Shown here piece by piece: positions 33,776-46,317 of a stretch of 64,000 nt of DNA (its first letter is position 1; every line of letters starts with the position of its first letter). Both the position numbers and the translations under genes were made by a program. Under the pieces are notes generated by a model that did not search any database, was not told the DNA's origin, and saw nothing but the letters and a program-made list of their open reading frames with translations. This DNA comes from Epiperipatus broadwayi. Taxonomy: Eukaryota > Onychophora > Udeonychophora > Euonychophora > Peripatidae. The stretch lies in the NCBI GenBank assembly GCA_028023455.1, contig JAQFVV010012546.1:1786081-1850080 (forward strand), in the 5' to 3' direction.

Positions 33776-35400
33776 TACATTTTATCTAGTTGATTTTTTT
33801 TGCTTCTAATCATAATCTCTGGTCTTTATACAATTTTGGAATTATGTTTGATATGGATATATTTATCATAAATAATAATAAACTTTAACATTTTTAATCC
33901 AGTTATTTAATTCATTGGATCTAATATAATGGAAAGGCTTTCCATTTCTTATTAAATATAAAACATTAAACTCAATTTTATTTAAACCATAATTCATTTA
34001 ACTTATTGCTTACCATTAAATAGCTAGACATCAAGTTTAATTATTACATTCACTGTTCTGGGCAATTTATTGACTATCTAGTATTAATTCTTTTATATAT
34101 AGATTATCTAAATGTGATAGTTTAAATGATCTGATTTTTAACATAATGCACTTTTATGATTATTAAATTAAATAAATTGTCAGTGATTTTTGTGATTTTT
34201 CTACTTAATTAAGCTATCAATTTTAAGATAATTTAGAAGTGTATTCCAGTAAAAATGAAGCGCAAATATATTTATATTTTATCTATATTTTACTGAATTA
34301 AAATATGATTAAAATTGATAGAACTTAAAAAATGAATATGTAAAAAGCCATCTTTTTCTGATATCATTAAAATAAACTTTCATAACATTTATTCTTGTTT
34401 GGGATATGATGAATTTAAATAATATTTACAAGCAACAAATACATTAAATATCTATAATACAAAAAAATTACCTTAAATCAATTTGCCATTTATGTAAAAT
34501 AATACTTTAAAATATTGGAGTTATTCATAATTGTCATCAGAAAACAAATATGCATATTGTTGCTGAAAAAATAACCATTATTTATTGGAAATGTGGGATG
34601 TTTATTCTAAATATTTGATTATCTTATTATTGATATAATTTTGAAAAAAAAAATGCTTTATGAAATATTCTGTTAGGTCTAGCAGCATCTGAAAAAAATA
34701 TAGTTGAATAGTGTAGTATGATTTTAAAGATAATGCCGTTAGCCGTATATAAACCAAATAAATATGAATATACAGCAATATGCACTTTGTAAAGGTGTCC
34801 TAATATTTCTGAAAATCTTTAAATATTTTTTTTTTTATTTTCAGTAATTTACAATATAAAATTTTTAAGTTAGTATAATTGACATGGAATGATTTAGGCT
34901 TTTATTTATCTTTTATAATATTTATTTTAATTGTATTGTTTTTAAATTCATTTACGGTACAATTAAGCAGTTTGAGAAACCTTTCCATTTTAAACGTCTG
35001 CTTAATAGCAATGACAACTTAAACACCTGACCCACCTTTTATGAGTAGAACACATGTGAATTACCTCTGCTCTTTTTCATCTATTCTCAATTGTTATTCA
35101 TCAAAACCTAACAAAAAAAAAAAAATCATACAATGACATAATCAAAAATCATTTGCAAATATGTACTGCTATTTATTATTAATCATTTGTTTATATGCTT
35201 TTATTAAAAAATATAAAACTTTTTAAGCATGATCTAATATATATTTCTTCATATATATAAACTATGTATGAATACTGGAGAGAAACGATTGAAATTTTTA
35301 TTTTAATACATACAGTATAATTGTTTAAAGGAAAAAAATTGTCACGCAAATATTTTTGTATATTAGTAAGTTAAAATAAAAATTTAAATCATTCTTTTTC
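33776..35400. other. AT-rich unassigned DNA
   Basis: No coding or repeat structure can be supported. Stop codons are frequent in all frames. Confidence 0.5.
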
Positions 35401-35429
35401 TCTCTTTTGCTTTCTTTCTCTTTATCTAT

Positions 35430-35760
<331 letters not shown>

Positions 35761-36427
35761 TACCCTTTATAAGTTCATCTTTTTTATATATAAAATACAT
35801 TGGCAGCAATAAAGAATATAAGTAAAAGATAATATAAATCAATTATTTTTTTTTTATCTTTCACAATTTAATTGACATATGCAGTAATATTTAACTAACT
35901 TTTTTTAGACTTATAGAATAATCATTTGTACATATAATATTTTCCTTTTTAACAAATAAAAATACATTTTAAAAGACTGAATTCCTGTGCAGTAGGGCAT
36001 CAAAAAATAATGCTTAAAATTATTGTTATTATTATAGTTTCCTAAGTATAGCAGTCTACATATTTTATTTATTAGAACAAAAATTTAAGATTGTTGTCAA
36101 TGCAAAAAAAAGTACTTATTACTATATAGTCATTTGCAGTTGTTGAATAGCAGTCTTGGAAAGCAAAAGATTTCTGAATCACAGCTAAAATGTCACACAT
36201 GATCTCACAAACATGATCTCTTTACATATTTTCCCTATGCAGTTTAGCATAATGGAGAGTGAGTAAGATGAAAATGGGTTTTTTTTTAAATCAATCCTCA
36301 AAATGTCACTTTGGTATTTGAAAATAATATGATCTTTTGAGTAATAGATATATCTATGCAATTATTTTTACAATGCTATATTAGTTGTCTAAATAATTTA
36401 ATTCAAAGTTTTAAAATATCACATTAG
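35761..36427. other. AT-rich unassigned DNA
   Basis: Nothing recognisable. Frames are closed by stops. Confidence 0.5.
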
Positions 36428-36441
36428 CAATTTGATAATAT

Positions 36442-36541
36442 AGTTTTGCTTTTCATATATGTGGAAGCATTGAACGAGAAGCAAATCCAGGCCTGCTGCT
36501 TGGAAGGCAGCTATGTTAACCGCTAGGCCACCAACATGTGA
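36442..36541 (-). mobile_element. tRNA-derived SINE, second family (S2)
   Basis: On the minus strand it begins 'gtcacatgttggtggcctag', with an A-box-like 'tggcctagcggtta' and a B-box-like segment 'gatttgcttctcgttcaatg'. It ends 'catatatgaaaag'. The 14-bp direct repeat 'caatttgataatat' at 36428-36441 and 36542-36555 is a clean target duplication. The tRNA-like head differs from family S1, so it probably derives from another tRNA. The open frame at 36419-36694 simply spans this insertion. Confidence 0.8.
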
Positions 36542-36555
36542 CAATTTGATAATAT

Positions 36556-39500
36556 TGTTTATAATGATATTTTTTGAAACTACAAGAATGAATAATGGCA
36601 TCTTATATTTGCATTGTTTACATTCTAGAACTTGGCTATTAAATATAAACCATTTCTTATTTAAATAGTGAAATAATATAGAATGCTTAAACAAAATTAT
36701 TCATGGTAATATTATAACCTAAAGCTTTGTAAAGACATAATTACAAAATTGTTATATTATGTGTATATTAATTCCATTAAAGTTTATATAAAAATGAAAA
36801 TTAACTACCTGATCTAGAATATTTTTGTGTGTTTATTAATTTGTTAATACAACATATTAATAATTGTAATTTCATAAAGTAAGCAATGCCTTTTATATAC
36901 GTATGTATATATTAATGGGAAGACATAAAAATAAAGGATCATAATTGTTATTTATTCATAATATAATTATATATCTAGATAATATTTACAAAAAGCATTA
37001 TATTTAACAACTGTATATGTTTTATCTCTCAATTTTGCAGTAAAGTAAATAAAATTTGTTTAATATAAATAAGGTTTACATCTAATCTGATTTGTGATTA
37101 GTAATATTGGATTTTAGCATGGTTAATAAAGGAGGTTACCCTGAAGCTGGTAATGTAAGGCTTGAATTGTATTATCATAGTTTACATTTTTTAATGTGAT
37201 TTTTATACATGACATCTTATATCTGAGTATTAAATATTCTCATTTATAATACAATATTAAAAATACTATTTACATTGATTATATAATAATATTATTACTT
37301 TATATAGTTGAATGCATTACTAGTGTGATAAATTCAAATTACAATTTTTTGGATAAAAACTCAATTTGTATTTTTATGTTTGAGCGTCACATGATCTCCA
37401 AGTTGTAGTGATATAATTATTATTATTTTTTATTATAATGTTATATGTTTGTGTTCCAAATAAAATATTTTGAGATGAAACTCTCAAAAAAAACTCAATA
37501 TTTTACAAGGCTATATTCTAAAATAGACAATATATATGTGTCATTTTAATAACATTTAACAGTGCATTATTACTATAATTTTGAATTCTGTTATGAAATA
37601 ATTTTTGTTGTTCATTGCTCATTATTTTAATTGTGCTTTGCTCTCATTTACTAGTCAATATGTTGTTGAGACTACCACTGAAATAAATTTGAATTTTTTT
37701 AAATTTCCAATTTATGTCAGACTATTGTTTACAAATAATATTATATATATTTATTTACTCAAAATTAATAATTAATGTTATTCATTTTATTATGCTTTAT
37801 TTTTTATTTTATTTTAAACATTAACAATAAATCCTCCGTAATTTAATTAAGTAAAAATATTCATAACGTAATTATAGATGTTTACTGGAAAGAATAAAAT
37901 TTTATCTAATTTAAAAATGAGAGGAATTCTTAATTAAATTAGATTGGTTGAGTATACTTTATTAATACTATTTATTAAAAGAAAAAAAATTCTGAATGCA
38001 ATAAATTATCATTTTAAATTTAACAATTAACAAAATGCTAATACTATTTACATTTTAAAGGCTTTATTTATATCTGAGTTTGAAATTGTTACATACCCTA
38101 TTTTTCTCATGATAAAAAAAAAAATGAGTGAAAATTAGAGTGTTGGTGGATGATTAAATTATTTGTTTAGATTTATAAAATTATTTATTGTGGATTAAGT
38201 CTATTTCAAAGATTATACAAAACTATTTGATTTATATGCTTACTATTTAAAATGTCTACATACCATGATCATTAGTTTTCTTATTTGTCAACTCATTTTT
38301 GGAAACCAGAATTAAGTCTTTATTTTCTTGTATTGCAATGTGCATTTTACAGGTTTGAATTTGTTTTCAGGAGTGCCAACATAACCACTTATATTCAGGA
38401 AACTCATATTTTCTAACATGTATATATTAATGTATTCTAGTGATATATGGGTATGTAATTGCAAATAACTTCCTATCTCATACATCATTGAACATGTAGC
38501 ATTAAAGTGAATATTATTATATTAGGTGAATTCTTGTAAAGTTTGTGAAGTTATTTTGAATAGAAATGACCTTTTAATATGATGTCAATAGTATTTGTCA
38601 TGAGTTTTCAAGGCTAATGTATGGTTAGGTCCCATTTCTCTGACATATATTTAACATATATTGTTTTTGTTAAGCTATAATGAAAAAAAATCTACAATGA
38701 TTTTGAAACAAAGGATCAAAATTTTTTAATCAACTTCTTATTATTTATGCTTAGTACAATATAGAGGATTCATGCAAGAATTTAATGTTAATCTATATAC
38801 TAACTTATAACTAATTATTGCTTGTAATTGTGGGAATTTTATAATCTCTGTGTCTTGTAATATTAATAATCTCTTTACTAGGGAAAAGCTATTGTTTATG
38901 CATGTTTTTATTATTTCTTCAATATATTGGTATACAAAAGATAGTTTAAAACTAGATTTAGGTTTTTTTTTTCTATTAGTAATGTTGATATTATGCCATT
39001 TTAAACTAATCATTAGTTGTATTGAATTTTCTATAGTTTTCTTCCCTAAAGGATTTTTCTGTATACATAGTGTTATTGTTTAAGATAAATTGTTTTCAGA
39101 ATTTAACTGAAAATATTCAAATTTTGTAATAATCAGTGGGTTGAATAGATATAGCTTTGATTATATTGATGTTTATGGCTTTCCAGAAATAAGAGAGTAA
39201 TTTGCTTTTTTCTTGAGTTTATTCTGCATGATTTTTGTTATTGCTGAGGTAATAAGACAGAATTTTAATGTAAATAATGAGAAGGATTTATCATGGAATA
39301 TTTGTGTTTGGTTTTTCTAAGCAGCACATGTTTTTTACACATTTATCTGGAATAGATAATTGGTTGTACATCTTCATACAATGACTCTAAGAAGTAAGAC
39401 TCTTTTGATGTATGAAATACTATGATCTCAACCATGTAGACATCATTAAATTAGTTACTCATTGGCCAAAAGCAAAAGATTTATATATGATATGAATAGC

Positions 39501-40270
39501 TATGAGCTGAGGTTAGAAATTACATCACAATTTTAATATAGAGTGAAGGTTGTATCAATACATTTACATTTAGTGCAATGTATTATTTCTAAATATTAGA
39601 AAGTTTTTACATAGATAGATAATGGATTTTGATGTTTCTCTTTTAGTTTTTGTAAAAAATTATATTTACTTATATTGAGTTAAAAATCAAACATATCCTG
39701 TTGCACATCTTCTATATTGCTATTTCTTATTGTTTTGCATTGTGGTGAATACTGCTTGGCATAGAAGTAGTACTTATCTGATGAATTCTCATTTTTTGTT
39801 AATTGTATTGCTTGAGGATCACAATAGAAAACAAGGCTGTATTTTGTTTTTTTATGGTAATTTTAATATTTTTATTTCTAGGAGCTCTTAAAGGCTGTCT
39901 TATATATATATATATATTTATATTTCATATTTTTTAAAATTTTTAAATCATTTTGTATTCAGCTAATGCACAAAAGACCAAATTTATTATCCACAAAATG
40001 GTTTGCATAAGTATCATAAAACTCATCTTTAAACTCTTGTTCTTTATATTATCTTCCCATTTCAGAAATAATAATAATCATCCTGCCATCTAATTGCATT
40101 ATAATTATTAATTTTGACTAATTTTTTTTTTTTCATTTTGCAATTTTTGGCACTATTTTTAATTTAATGTCCAAACTTCTTAACAATAAAATTGCATATA
40201 AAATATAGTAATAATTAATAATATAAAAATTATATATATATATTAAATATGATTATATATATAAGTAATT
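36556..40270. other. AT-rich unassigned DNA, 3.7 kb
   Basis: No gene can be supported. The longest non-repetitive frame, 38741-39013 on the minus strand (90 codons, basic), overlaps an equally long frame on the plus strand and resembles nothing I know. A (TA) run lies at 39901-39917. Confidence 0.4.
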
Positions 40271-40520
40271 TTGTATAAGGATACTAGTTTTCACACATGT
40301 GCTATAGAATTGATCAACTTTTTCCTGTCAATAAATGTTTTAGATGAAGAGGTGGCCCATTTATGCTTAGATATTATTCATTAAATAAACCAACTTCAAT
40401 GACCTTGCCTAAATTAAGACTTAAACCTATTTTGAGTTTGATTTTGAAATTGATAAATTATTTGCACAAATCGCGTTAAATATTCTAGAGAAGAGAAAGT
40501 ATCTCAAATTTAATCATCTG
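40270..40520 (+). repeat. Interspersed repeat, family R3, copy 1
   Basis: The order 'actagttttcacacatgtgc', 'caataaatgttttagatg', 'aaataaaccaacttcaatg', 'ccttgcctaa' and 'tatttgcacaaa' matches the segment at 41565-41800. Non-coding, class unknown. Confidence 0.6.
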
Positions 40521-40779
40521 TAATACTATAACTTATTAGTTTGAAAATATGTAATAATTAATAATATATCAATTTATATAAATATCATTTTATTTCTTAT
40601 AGTCATTTTTCATTAAATATACGACTATAATGTTGTTAGAAAGTATAAATTTTAATGAATCGAATTATAAATATGATTATTAAATATTAATTTGATATGA
40701 TATTAGAGTTGTATACAAAGAAATTGTTCTATTATTTCGATTTATTTCTAATTCAATTGATTAAAAGTTTATATATAAT

Positions 40780-41240
40780 TATAAATTAATACATTGTACA
40801 GACTTAAACCTGCATTTATATATGTAATATATGTGGGATTCCAACTCAGACTTTTACACAACCCACTACTCTCAGTGTCATCTCATATTGCTGACTGACT
40901 GATCACACACATGTTGAAAAGATAAATAATCACCAATATAGGTATTTCATGCTAAACCAGCAATCATTAGTTGGTCTAGATTACTATCCTCACACATATA
41001 TACAATCAGTGTTCAGCTTTATATTAAGATAGCCAATCTTAATACTTTAATGGACAGGCTTTAAACTATTCCAACTCACAACTCTTCAACCTTCCATTTC
41101 ATTGAAAATATGATGATGGAATGTTCAAAGCCCTTGTTAGTGCCAAGGTTGTTATCCTACCCATGTTGACATATTAGACATATGTGAGGGATGGGCAGAC
41201 CTTTTACACACTATTTATATAAATTAATACATTGTACAGA
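40780..41240 (+). mobile_element. R2-family insertion with 23-bp flanking direct repeats
   Basis: The 23-bp direct repeat running from 'tataaattaat' to 'attgtacaga' occurs at 40780-40802 and 41218-41240. Between them sits a 415-bp insert (40803-41217) that holds the R2 features: 'gggattccaactcagac', 'gctgactgactgatcacaca', and the 'atttcatgctaaaccagc' motif. The duplication suggests a single insertion, and its length points to target-primed retrotransposition. No open frame. This is the most complete R2 copy here. Confidence 0.6.
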
Positions 41241-41564
41241 ATATAGTAGAAGTGACTACCTACCTCTGAGTTATGTAGCTTTAAAAAACAATGAAAAGAA
41301 AGAATGATACCATTTTATCATTGGACTCTATGGCTAAATAAGCTTAGTTTTTAATTTATCGGGTGATTTTGTCTATTGTTTTAGTTTATATACAGGCTAC
41401 ATGTTTTGCAAGCGGCGTTAATATATTCAAAGTCTTACTTCTAACAATCATTGAACATTAAGTGAAATATTAGTTTTAATAATTGTAATAATAAATAAAT
41501 AATCATAACTTCTAAATATCTGTAATTGTAAAGTAACTACCGCTGTTTGAATTATATATATATA

Positions 41565-41800
41565 CTGTGGAATAGAACTAGCCTTCACATATATGCTATT
41601 TTCCTTTCAATAAATGTTTTAAAAACATAACAGTCCACTAATGCATAGAGATTTGATTCTTTAAATAAACCAACTTTAATTGGCCTTGCCTAATTAGGGC
41701 TTGAACTAGTATGTAACCTGAATTTTAAATTGGCATATTATTTGCACAAAGTTCAGTTTATATACTACAAGAAGAAGAAAGTTTTTCATTTTTGATATAA
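41565..41800 (+). repeat. Interspersed repeat, family R3, copy 2
   Basis: Same motif order as copy 1 at 40270-40520, with scattered substitutions and small indels. It lies immediately before an RTE fragment. Confidence 0.6.
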
Positions 41801-41821
41801 AAGAAATTTCAAGATAAATAT

Positions 41822-42290
41822 ATCATCATCAACCAATATCAATCCACTGCAGGATGAAAGTCTCTCCAAGTTCAATCCATCTTTTTCTATCTTTAGTTTC
41901 TCTTCTCCACATCACCCCTGCACACTTTTTTATTTCATCCATCCATCTCACATGTGGTCTCTTTCTGGGTCTTTTACAATCTCTTGGAATCCAGTTCAAA
42001 ATTTCAATTGTCCATCTATTATCATCTCTTCTGACAATATGTGCAGCCCAACTCCACTTCAGTCTTTTAATTTTTTCAATGAGATCAGTAACACCTGTTT
42101 GTTCTCTTACCCATACATTGCATTTTCAATCTCTTCTTGTTACTCCCAACATGCATCTCTTCATACTTCTTTGAGGGGTCTGAAGTCTCTGTATTGCTCT
42201 TCAATTAAGTGTCTAAGTCTCAGATCCATAAATAAGAACTGGAAAAACACATTTATTAAAAACCTTCATTTTCAAACACATGCCAAGAAA
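41822..42290 (-). mobile_element. RTE-clade LINE fragment, C-terminal part
   Basis: On the minus strand, across one or two frameshifts, it reads 'GSET', 'QRLQTPQRSMKRCMLGVTRR', 'REQTGVTDLIEKIKRLKWSW', 'VRRDDNRWTIEILNW', 'RPHVRWMDEIKKCAG', 'RWIELGETFILQWI'. This is the typical C-terminal region after the RT in RTE elements. It ends in a 'gatgatgata' tail near 41822. It is 5'-truncated as most LINE copies are, and is from the same family as the pieces at 3012-4925 and 50935-51595. Confidence 0.85.
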
Positions 42291-42780
42291 TAAATTCAGA
42301 TACTAAAATAACTTTAAAAAAGATAAATTTGACGACACACTAATGTATATAAAAGTTCTTTGTTCAACTTTTTGTTAATATATTTATTTTAATTGATACT
42401 GAAAACTATACTTGATGCTCTTTGTAATATTAAATTTAAATCCCAATATGTTTTAAACTACATTACTCAATTATTAAACATAAATAGAGAAAAAAAGTAC
42501 AACTATTTATTTTATGCAAAACAAATGATTGATTGATGTTATTTAAAAGTATTATATTTTAAACTGTGCACTGGAGTAGTAAAAATATATCCATTGTATC
42601 TACATTAAAACAAACAATGTCTAAATATCAGTCTAAAATTATATTTATATTTAATATAATTATAATATTATAAGTAAATATCAGTCAGTTTTAATAAATT
42701 CACACTTAATTTTTCTAAAATTTTATTGATTTTCTATAATTTCATAGACTGCTATTATTTATCTGCGCTGTTTAGTACAA
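42291..42780. other. AT-rich unassigned DNA
   Basis: Nothing recognisable. Confidence 0.5.
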
Positions 42781-43450
42781 GGACTTGACATATATTTTTA
42801 TATATCTGTTTTATAAATTTCACTTGTTCATTACAAATAAATGGTATTGATATCCAAGTATTTTATACTACTCCTAATTTAAATAGATTGATAAATAATT
42901 AAAAAAAATTGATGTAGTATTTTAAATCAAAGTTGTGCAATATATAAATGGCTGTGTGTTTGTGGAAAGGCATATATAGGTGAATCTCGGTGTACATTGG
43001 AGAAAAGATCAAAGGAGCATTGGTTGTTATAAAAATGAGTACAAAAATCAAGACAAGAGAATGTTAGAAATGATAACGAATCACCTTCAAGATTTTTTGA
43101 TCATAATGTAACATGTAATTATGGTTTTGATTTTAATAAAGTTAAGATTTTGTGTATTGAAAAAAATAATAATAAATGTAAAATTAAAGAAGTTATGTTA
43201 ATAAAAAATGGAAAACAACATTTAATAAATAGACAGGCTGCTAATATAAAAATGAATGAATTGTGGGAAAATTGATGTGTGACATAATTCTTTTTGTATA
43301 CATTTGTAACATTTTTTTGAAATACAATTTGACTCTAGTTGATAATGACTACATAGATAGTTGAAAGTACATCTATTAAATTATGGTATATATTTGTTTT
43401 TAAAATATTTTTTACTGTATTAATTATTATATTGTTTTGAATAATTATAT
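42781..43450 (+). mobile_element. Penelope-like element remnant, second GIY-YIG copy
   Basis: From about 42866 it parallels the copy at 19480-20070. It reads 'IYKWLCVCGKAYIGES' (about 42945-42990) and 'LEKRSKEHW'. Its C-terminal tail is better preserved: 'HNVTCNYGFDFNKVKILCIE', then 'INRQAANIKMNELWEN' before the stop near 43275. The 3' end 43384-43450 matches the other copy's right arm and runs into a TA array. The left end differs: 42781-42831 is the inverted complement of 19424-19472, an internal part of the other copy. So this copy too carries an inverted piece at its 5' side, but from another position. Confidence 0.8.
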
Positions 43451-43885
43451 ATATATATATATATAATCCCAATAAAATGTATTTTAATTAAAAAGTATAT
43501 TAATAACAATAAAAATAATAAATATAATGGTGATTACTTATTATACACCATCTTTCAATCTGATAAAGCACTTTCACTTACCTTTTTCAATTTGCTGTTA
43601 AATTTAAAAAATTAACTGCTTTTTAAGATAATTAATTAAGTGAATGTATTTTTGCAGATTGAATGACTATGTATAACAGTTAATCACTGTTATATTTATT
43701 ACTTTTATTGCTATTATACATATATGTCTATAATATAAGTGATCATATGTATATATTGTAATAGGTGAGTGTGAATAAATTTATTATGTCAACTCTATAA
43801 CACATGTGTGAATATACATTTCCTTCCACAAGACCTATATAATATTTCCTTCCACAAGACCTATATATATATATATATATATATA
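43451..43885. repeat. TA runs and a 27-bp tandem duplication
   Basis: TA runs lie at 43444-43465 and 43862-43885. The unit 'atttccttccacaagaccta' is present twice in tandem at about 43818-43868. Confidence 0.7.
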
Positions 43886-44850
43886 ATTCTCATTCCATTT
43901 ATAATTCAATAGTATTTTATTTTAACAGTACTTCTTCTATCTAATCAGTGATAGATATTTATGCTGGGATTCACTGTAGTGATCAGTATCAATCTTTATA
44001 CACTGTTTTGATGTGCAATTGATTAATAATTTTATTATTTTTATGATTAAATCATAGGACAGTGACTTTAGTAAAATTATATCATCTAAATATAAAATGG
44101 CGGCATTGTCACAAAATATATACAATAAAGCATATAATTTATTCATTATACAGTGTAAAAAATTTATTTATTATACAATATGCAATACTATATTTTGATA
44201 TATTTATAATGTCATTAAAATTGTATCTAATTTTTATCCAGTGTCTTTGGAAGACACTTAGTGCTTCCATTTATTATATAGTGAGAGTAAAGAAGATTTT
44301 CAACATTATCTACTACAAAGCAGAAAAAATGCAAGTAATATTCACTACAATAAATAGCAAAAAGCATACTTAGTTCACGTATAACACCAAAGTATATTAA
44401 CATTAAATTTTACAATGTACATATTAATTTAAATATATTCATTCAGTCAATTTTATGTATTAAAATTCTTATGATTATTATTTTGCCTGAGGCAACAATA
44501 CAGTCGCCATAAATTGTAAAATGTAGTTATTGCAAAACTGTAAGATATTTTGAGAAAAAAAAAAGATTTTGTTCTTTGTGCAATTAATAAATAACTTTTT
44601 ACGATCTAAAATTACTAAGCATAAGTTAAAACTATCATGCATCTATTCAATTTTAAATCCATAACTTTATAATTTGTTTGTGACAACATATCAACTTTTA
44701 TTGTAAACATAAATCAGCAAAGGAAAAGAGATTTAATTATTTACATTATTAAACTACAGCTATCAACAGTACATTACATTTAACTTTTATTTAACTTTGA
44801 CTGCATTTATATAAAACAAATAAATTCAAAATTTTCTGCTTTAATATAAT
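43886..44850. other. AT-rich unassigned DNA
   Basis: The overlapping frames on the two strands near 43940-44370 (up to 103 codons) match nothing I know and have AT-driven codon content. No gene is called. Confidence 0.4.
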
Positions 44851-44854
44851 AAAA

Positions 44855-44892
44855 AATGATGATGATGATGGTGATGATGATGATAATGATGA

Positions 44893-44924
<32 letters not shown>

Positions 44925-44942
44925 ATAATAATAATAATAATA

Positions 44943-44974
<32 letters not shown>
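44855..44974. repeat. Compound trinucleotide array (ATG, TAC, TAA, TGA)
   Basis: Four successive blocks of different trinucleotides without spacers. Poly-S/V/L and poly-I frames on the minus strand arise from it. Confidence 0.95.
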
Positions 44975-45429
44975 GAAAACAATCAAAGTTTTATTGTTTA
45001 AAATAAAAAATATATATAAAAATTGACAGTAGAATATAAAGTGCATCAAAAGTAAATTTTAAAAAGTCCATTGTGGTTAATTAATTTTTTCTACATAATT
45101 TATTTTAATTTAATGAATCATGATTTAGAAAATAACATTTTCTGGCTATATAAGAAGCAAGCAAAATGTTGGACTGATAAGGAAAAAATATATATATAAT
45201 AATAATTGTAGTTATTGAAATGTTCTTTTACAGTATATTTGCCACATGTCAATACTTTTTAGCGATATGCTTAATAAAATGTGTACTTATTAATTAACAC
45301 TTTTCAGTTTAAGTTTTATTTATTTAATCAACTTTTTATATATTTTGAATATAGATATAATAAACACCTCCACACTTCCCCATTCTTTTCAAATTCATAT
45401 AAATAAAGATATAATAAAAGACAAATGAC

Positions 45430-45500
45430 TCCCAAGATGCATTTCGTGCTGAACCAGCACTCATCAGTTGGCCCAGGTCACTATCTTTCATAGCATACAA
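45430..45500. repeat. Fragment of repeat family R2
   Basis: It contains 'atttcgtgctgaaccagcac' and 'tcatcagttggcccaggtca', the sharpest version of the R2 centre seen at 40940-40985. Boundaries are unclear. Its flanks to 46180 hold only A and T runs. Confidence 0.5.
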
Positions 45501-46196
45501 AATTTTTTTACATAGGAACTCATGATAATTGTTTATATTTTATGTGATATTTTGACGTATGAGGCAATGTGAAGAACCACTTAAACTATCTGACTGCTGA
45601 TGGGGAGTAGAGTAGAGATTGATATAAATATTAAATGGTTTTAGATATCGATATATTTATATATACAAGCATACTCATACACATGTTACTTATATGAAAA
45701 AAAAAACTTTCAAAATTAATTTCAACAATATAATTCATATAAACAATTAATTATTAATTAAACTTTCAGATTTTTATATATCATTAACCTTAAAAAAAAA
45801 AAAACCTTTAAGCACACACACAAAAAAACTTTTTCTAATTATAAAATCATTGAAAACTCTTCACGAAAACTTAAACAATGAAATCTAAAAAAAAATTCAT
45901 ACTTAATTTTTTTTTCTTTTCTCGGAGGATTTCCAATAGATCTGTACTTTTTGTTATATATATATCACACTGGAATTTTTTTTAAAACTTATCTCCATCA
46001 AGTAATTCTAATTAACTAATTTATCTAAAAAAAATTCATTACTTTTAAAACAAATGAAAGATAAACATTTGTTTTGTTTTATGCTCCAAAAAAGAATTGC
46101 TTCCTCCTTCTTAAATTATATGTGATGTATGTATAAATAAACTTAAATCATATAATTATAATAAACAAAAATCTTTGGAATGATCTCTACAATATT

Positions 46197-46301
46197 TTTT
46201 TTTCTCATATGTCGTAGCATCAGCCGGGAAGCGAACCCGCTAACCCGGGACAACTGTTTGTAAAGCGGCTGTCGCTGACCTCTCGACCACTAATGCTTGA
46301 C
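46197..46301 (-). mobile_element. tRNA-derived SINE (family S1), copy 4
   Basis: A minus-strand copy with 'gtcaagcattagtggtcgag', the core 'gctttacaaacagttgtccc', B box 'gggttcgcttcc' and 'gacatatgag' plus a poly(A) tail. It is bracketed by a 16-bp direct repeat 'tgatctctacaatatt' at 46181-46196 and 46302-46317, a clean target duplication implying a fairly recent insertion. Confidence 0.92.
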
Positions 46302-46317
46302 TGATCTCTACAATATT

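Noticed and set aside
36419-36694. 91-codon minus-strand frame
   Set aside because: It runs through a SINE insertion and its two duplicated flanks. No family resemblance.
38741-39083. 90- and 77-codon frames on opposite strands
   Set aside because: They overlap each other, have AT-driven composition and no recognisable motif.
41854-42293. 106- and 113-codon plus-strand frames rich in S, L, I and H
   Set aside because: They are antisense shadows of the RTE C-terminal fragment on the minus strand.
44791-45049. Poly-serine/valine and poly-isoleucine frames
   Set aside because: They come from the compound trinucleotide array.
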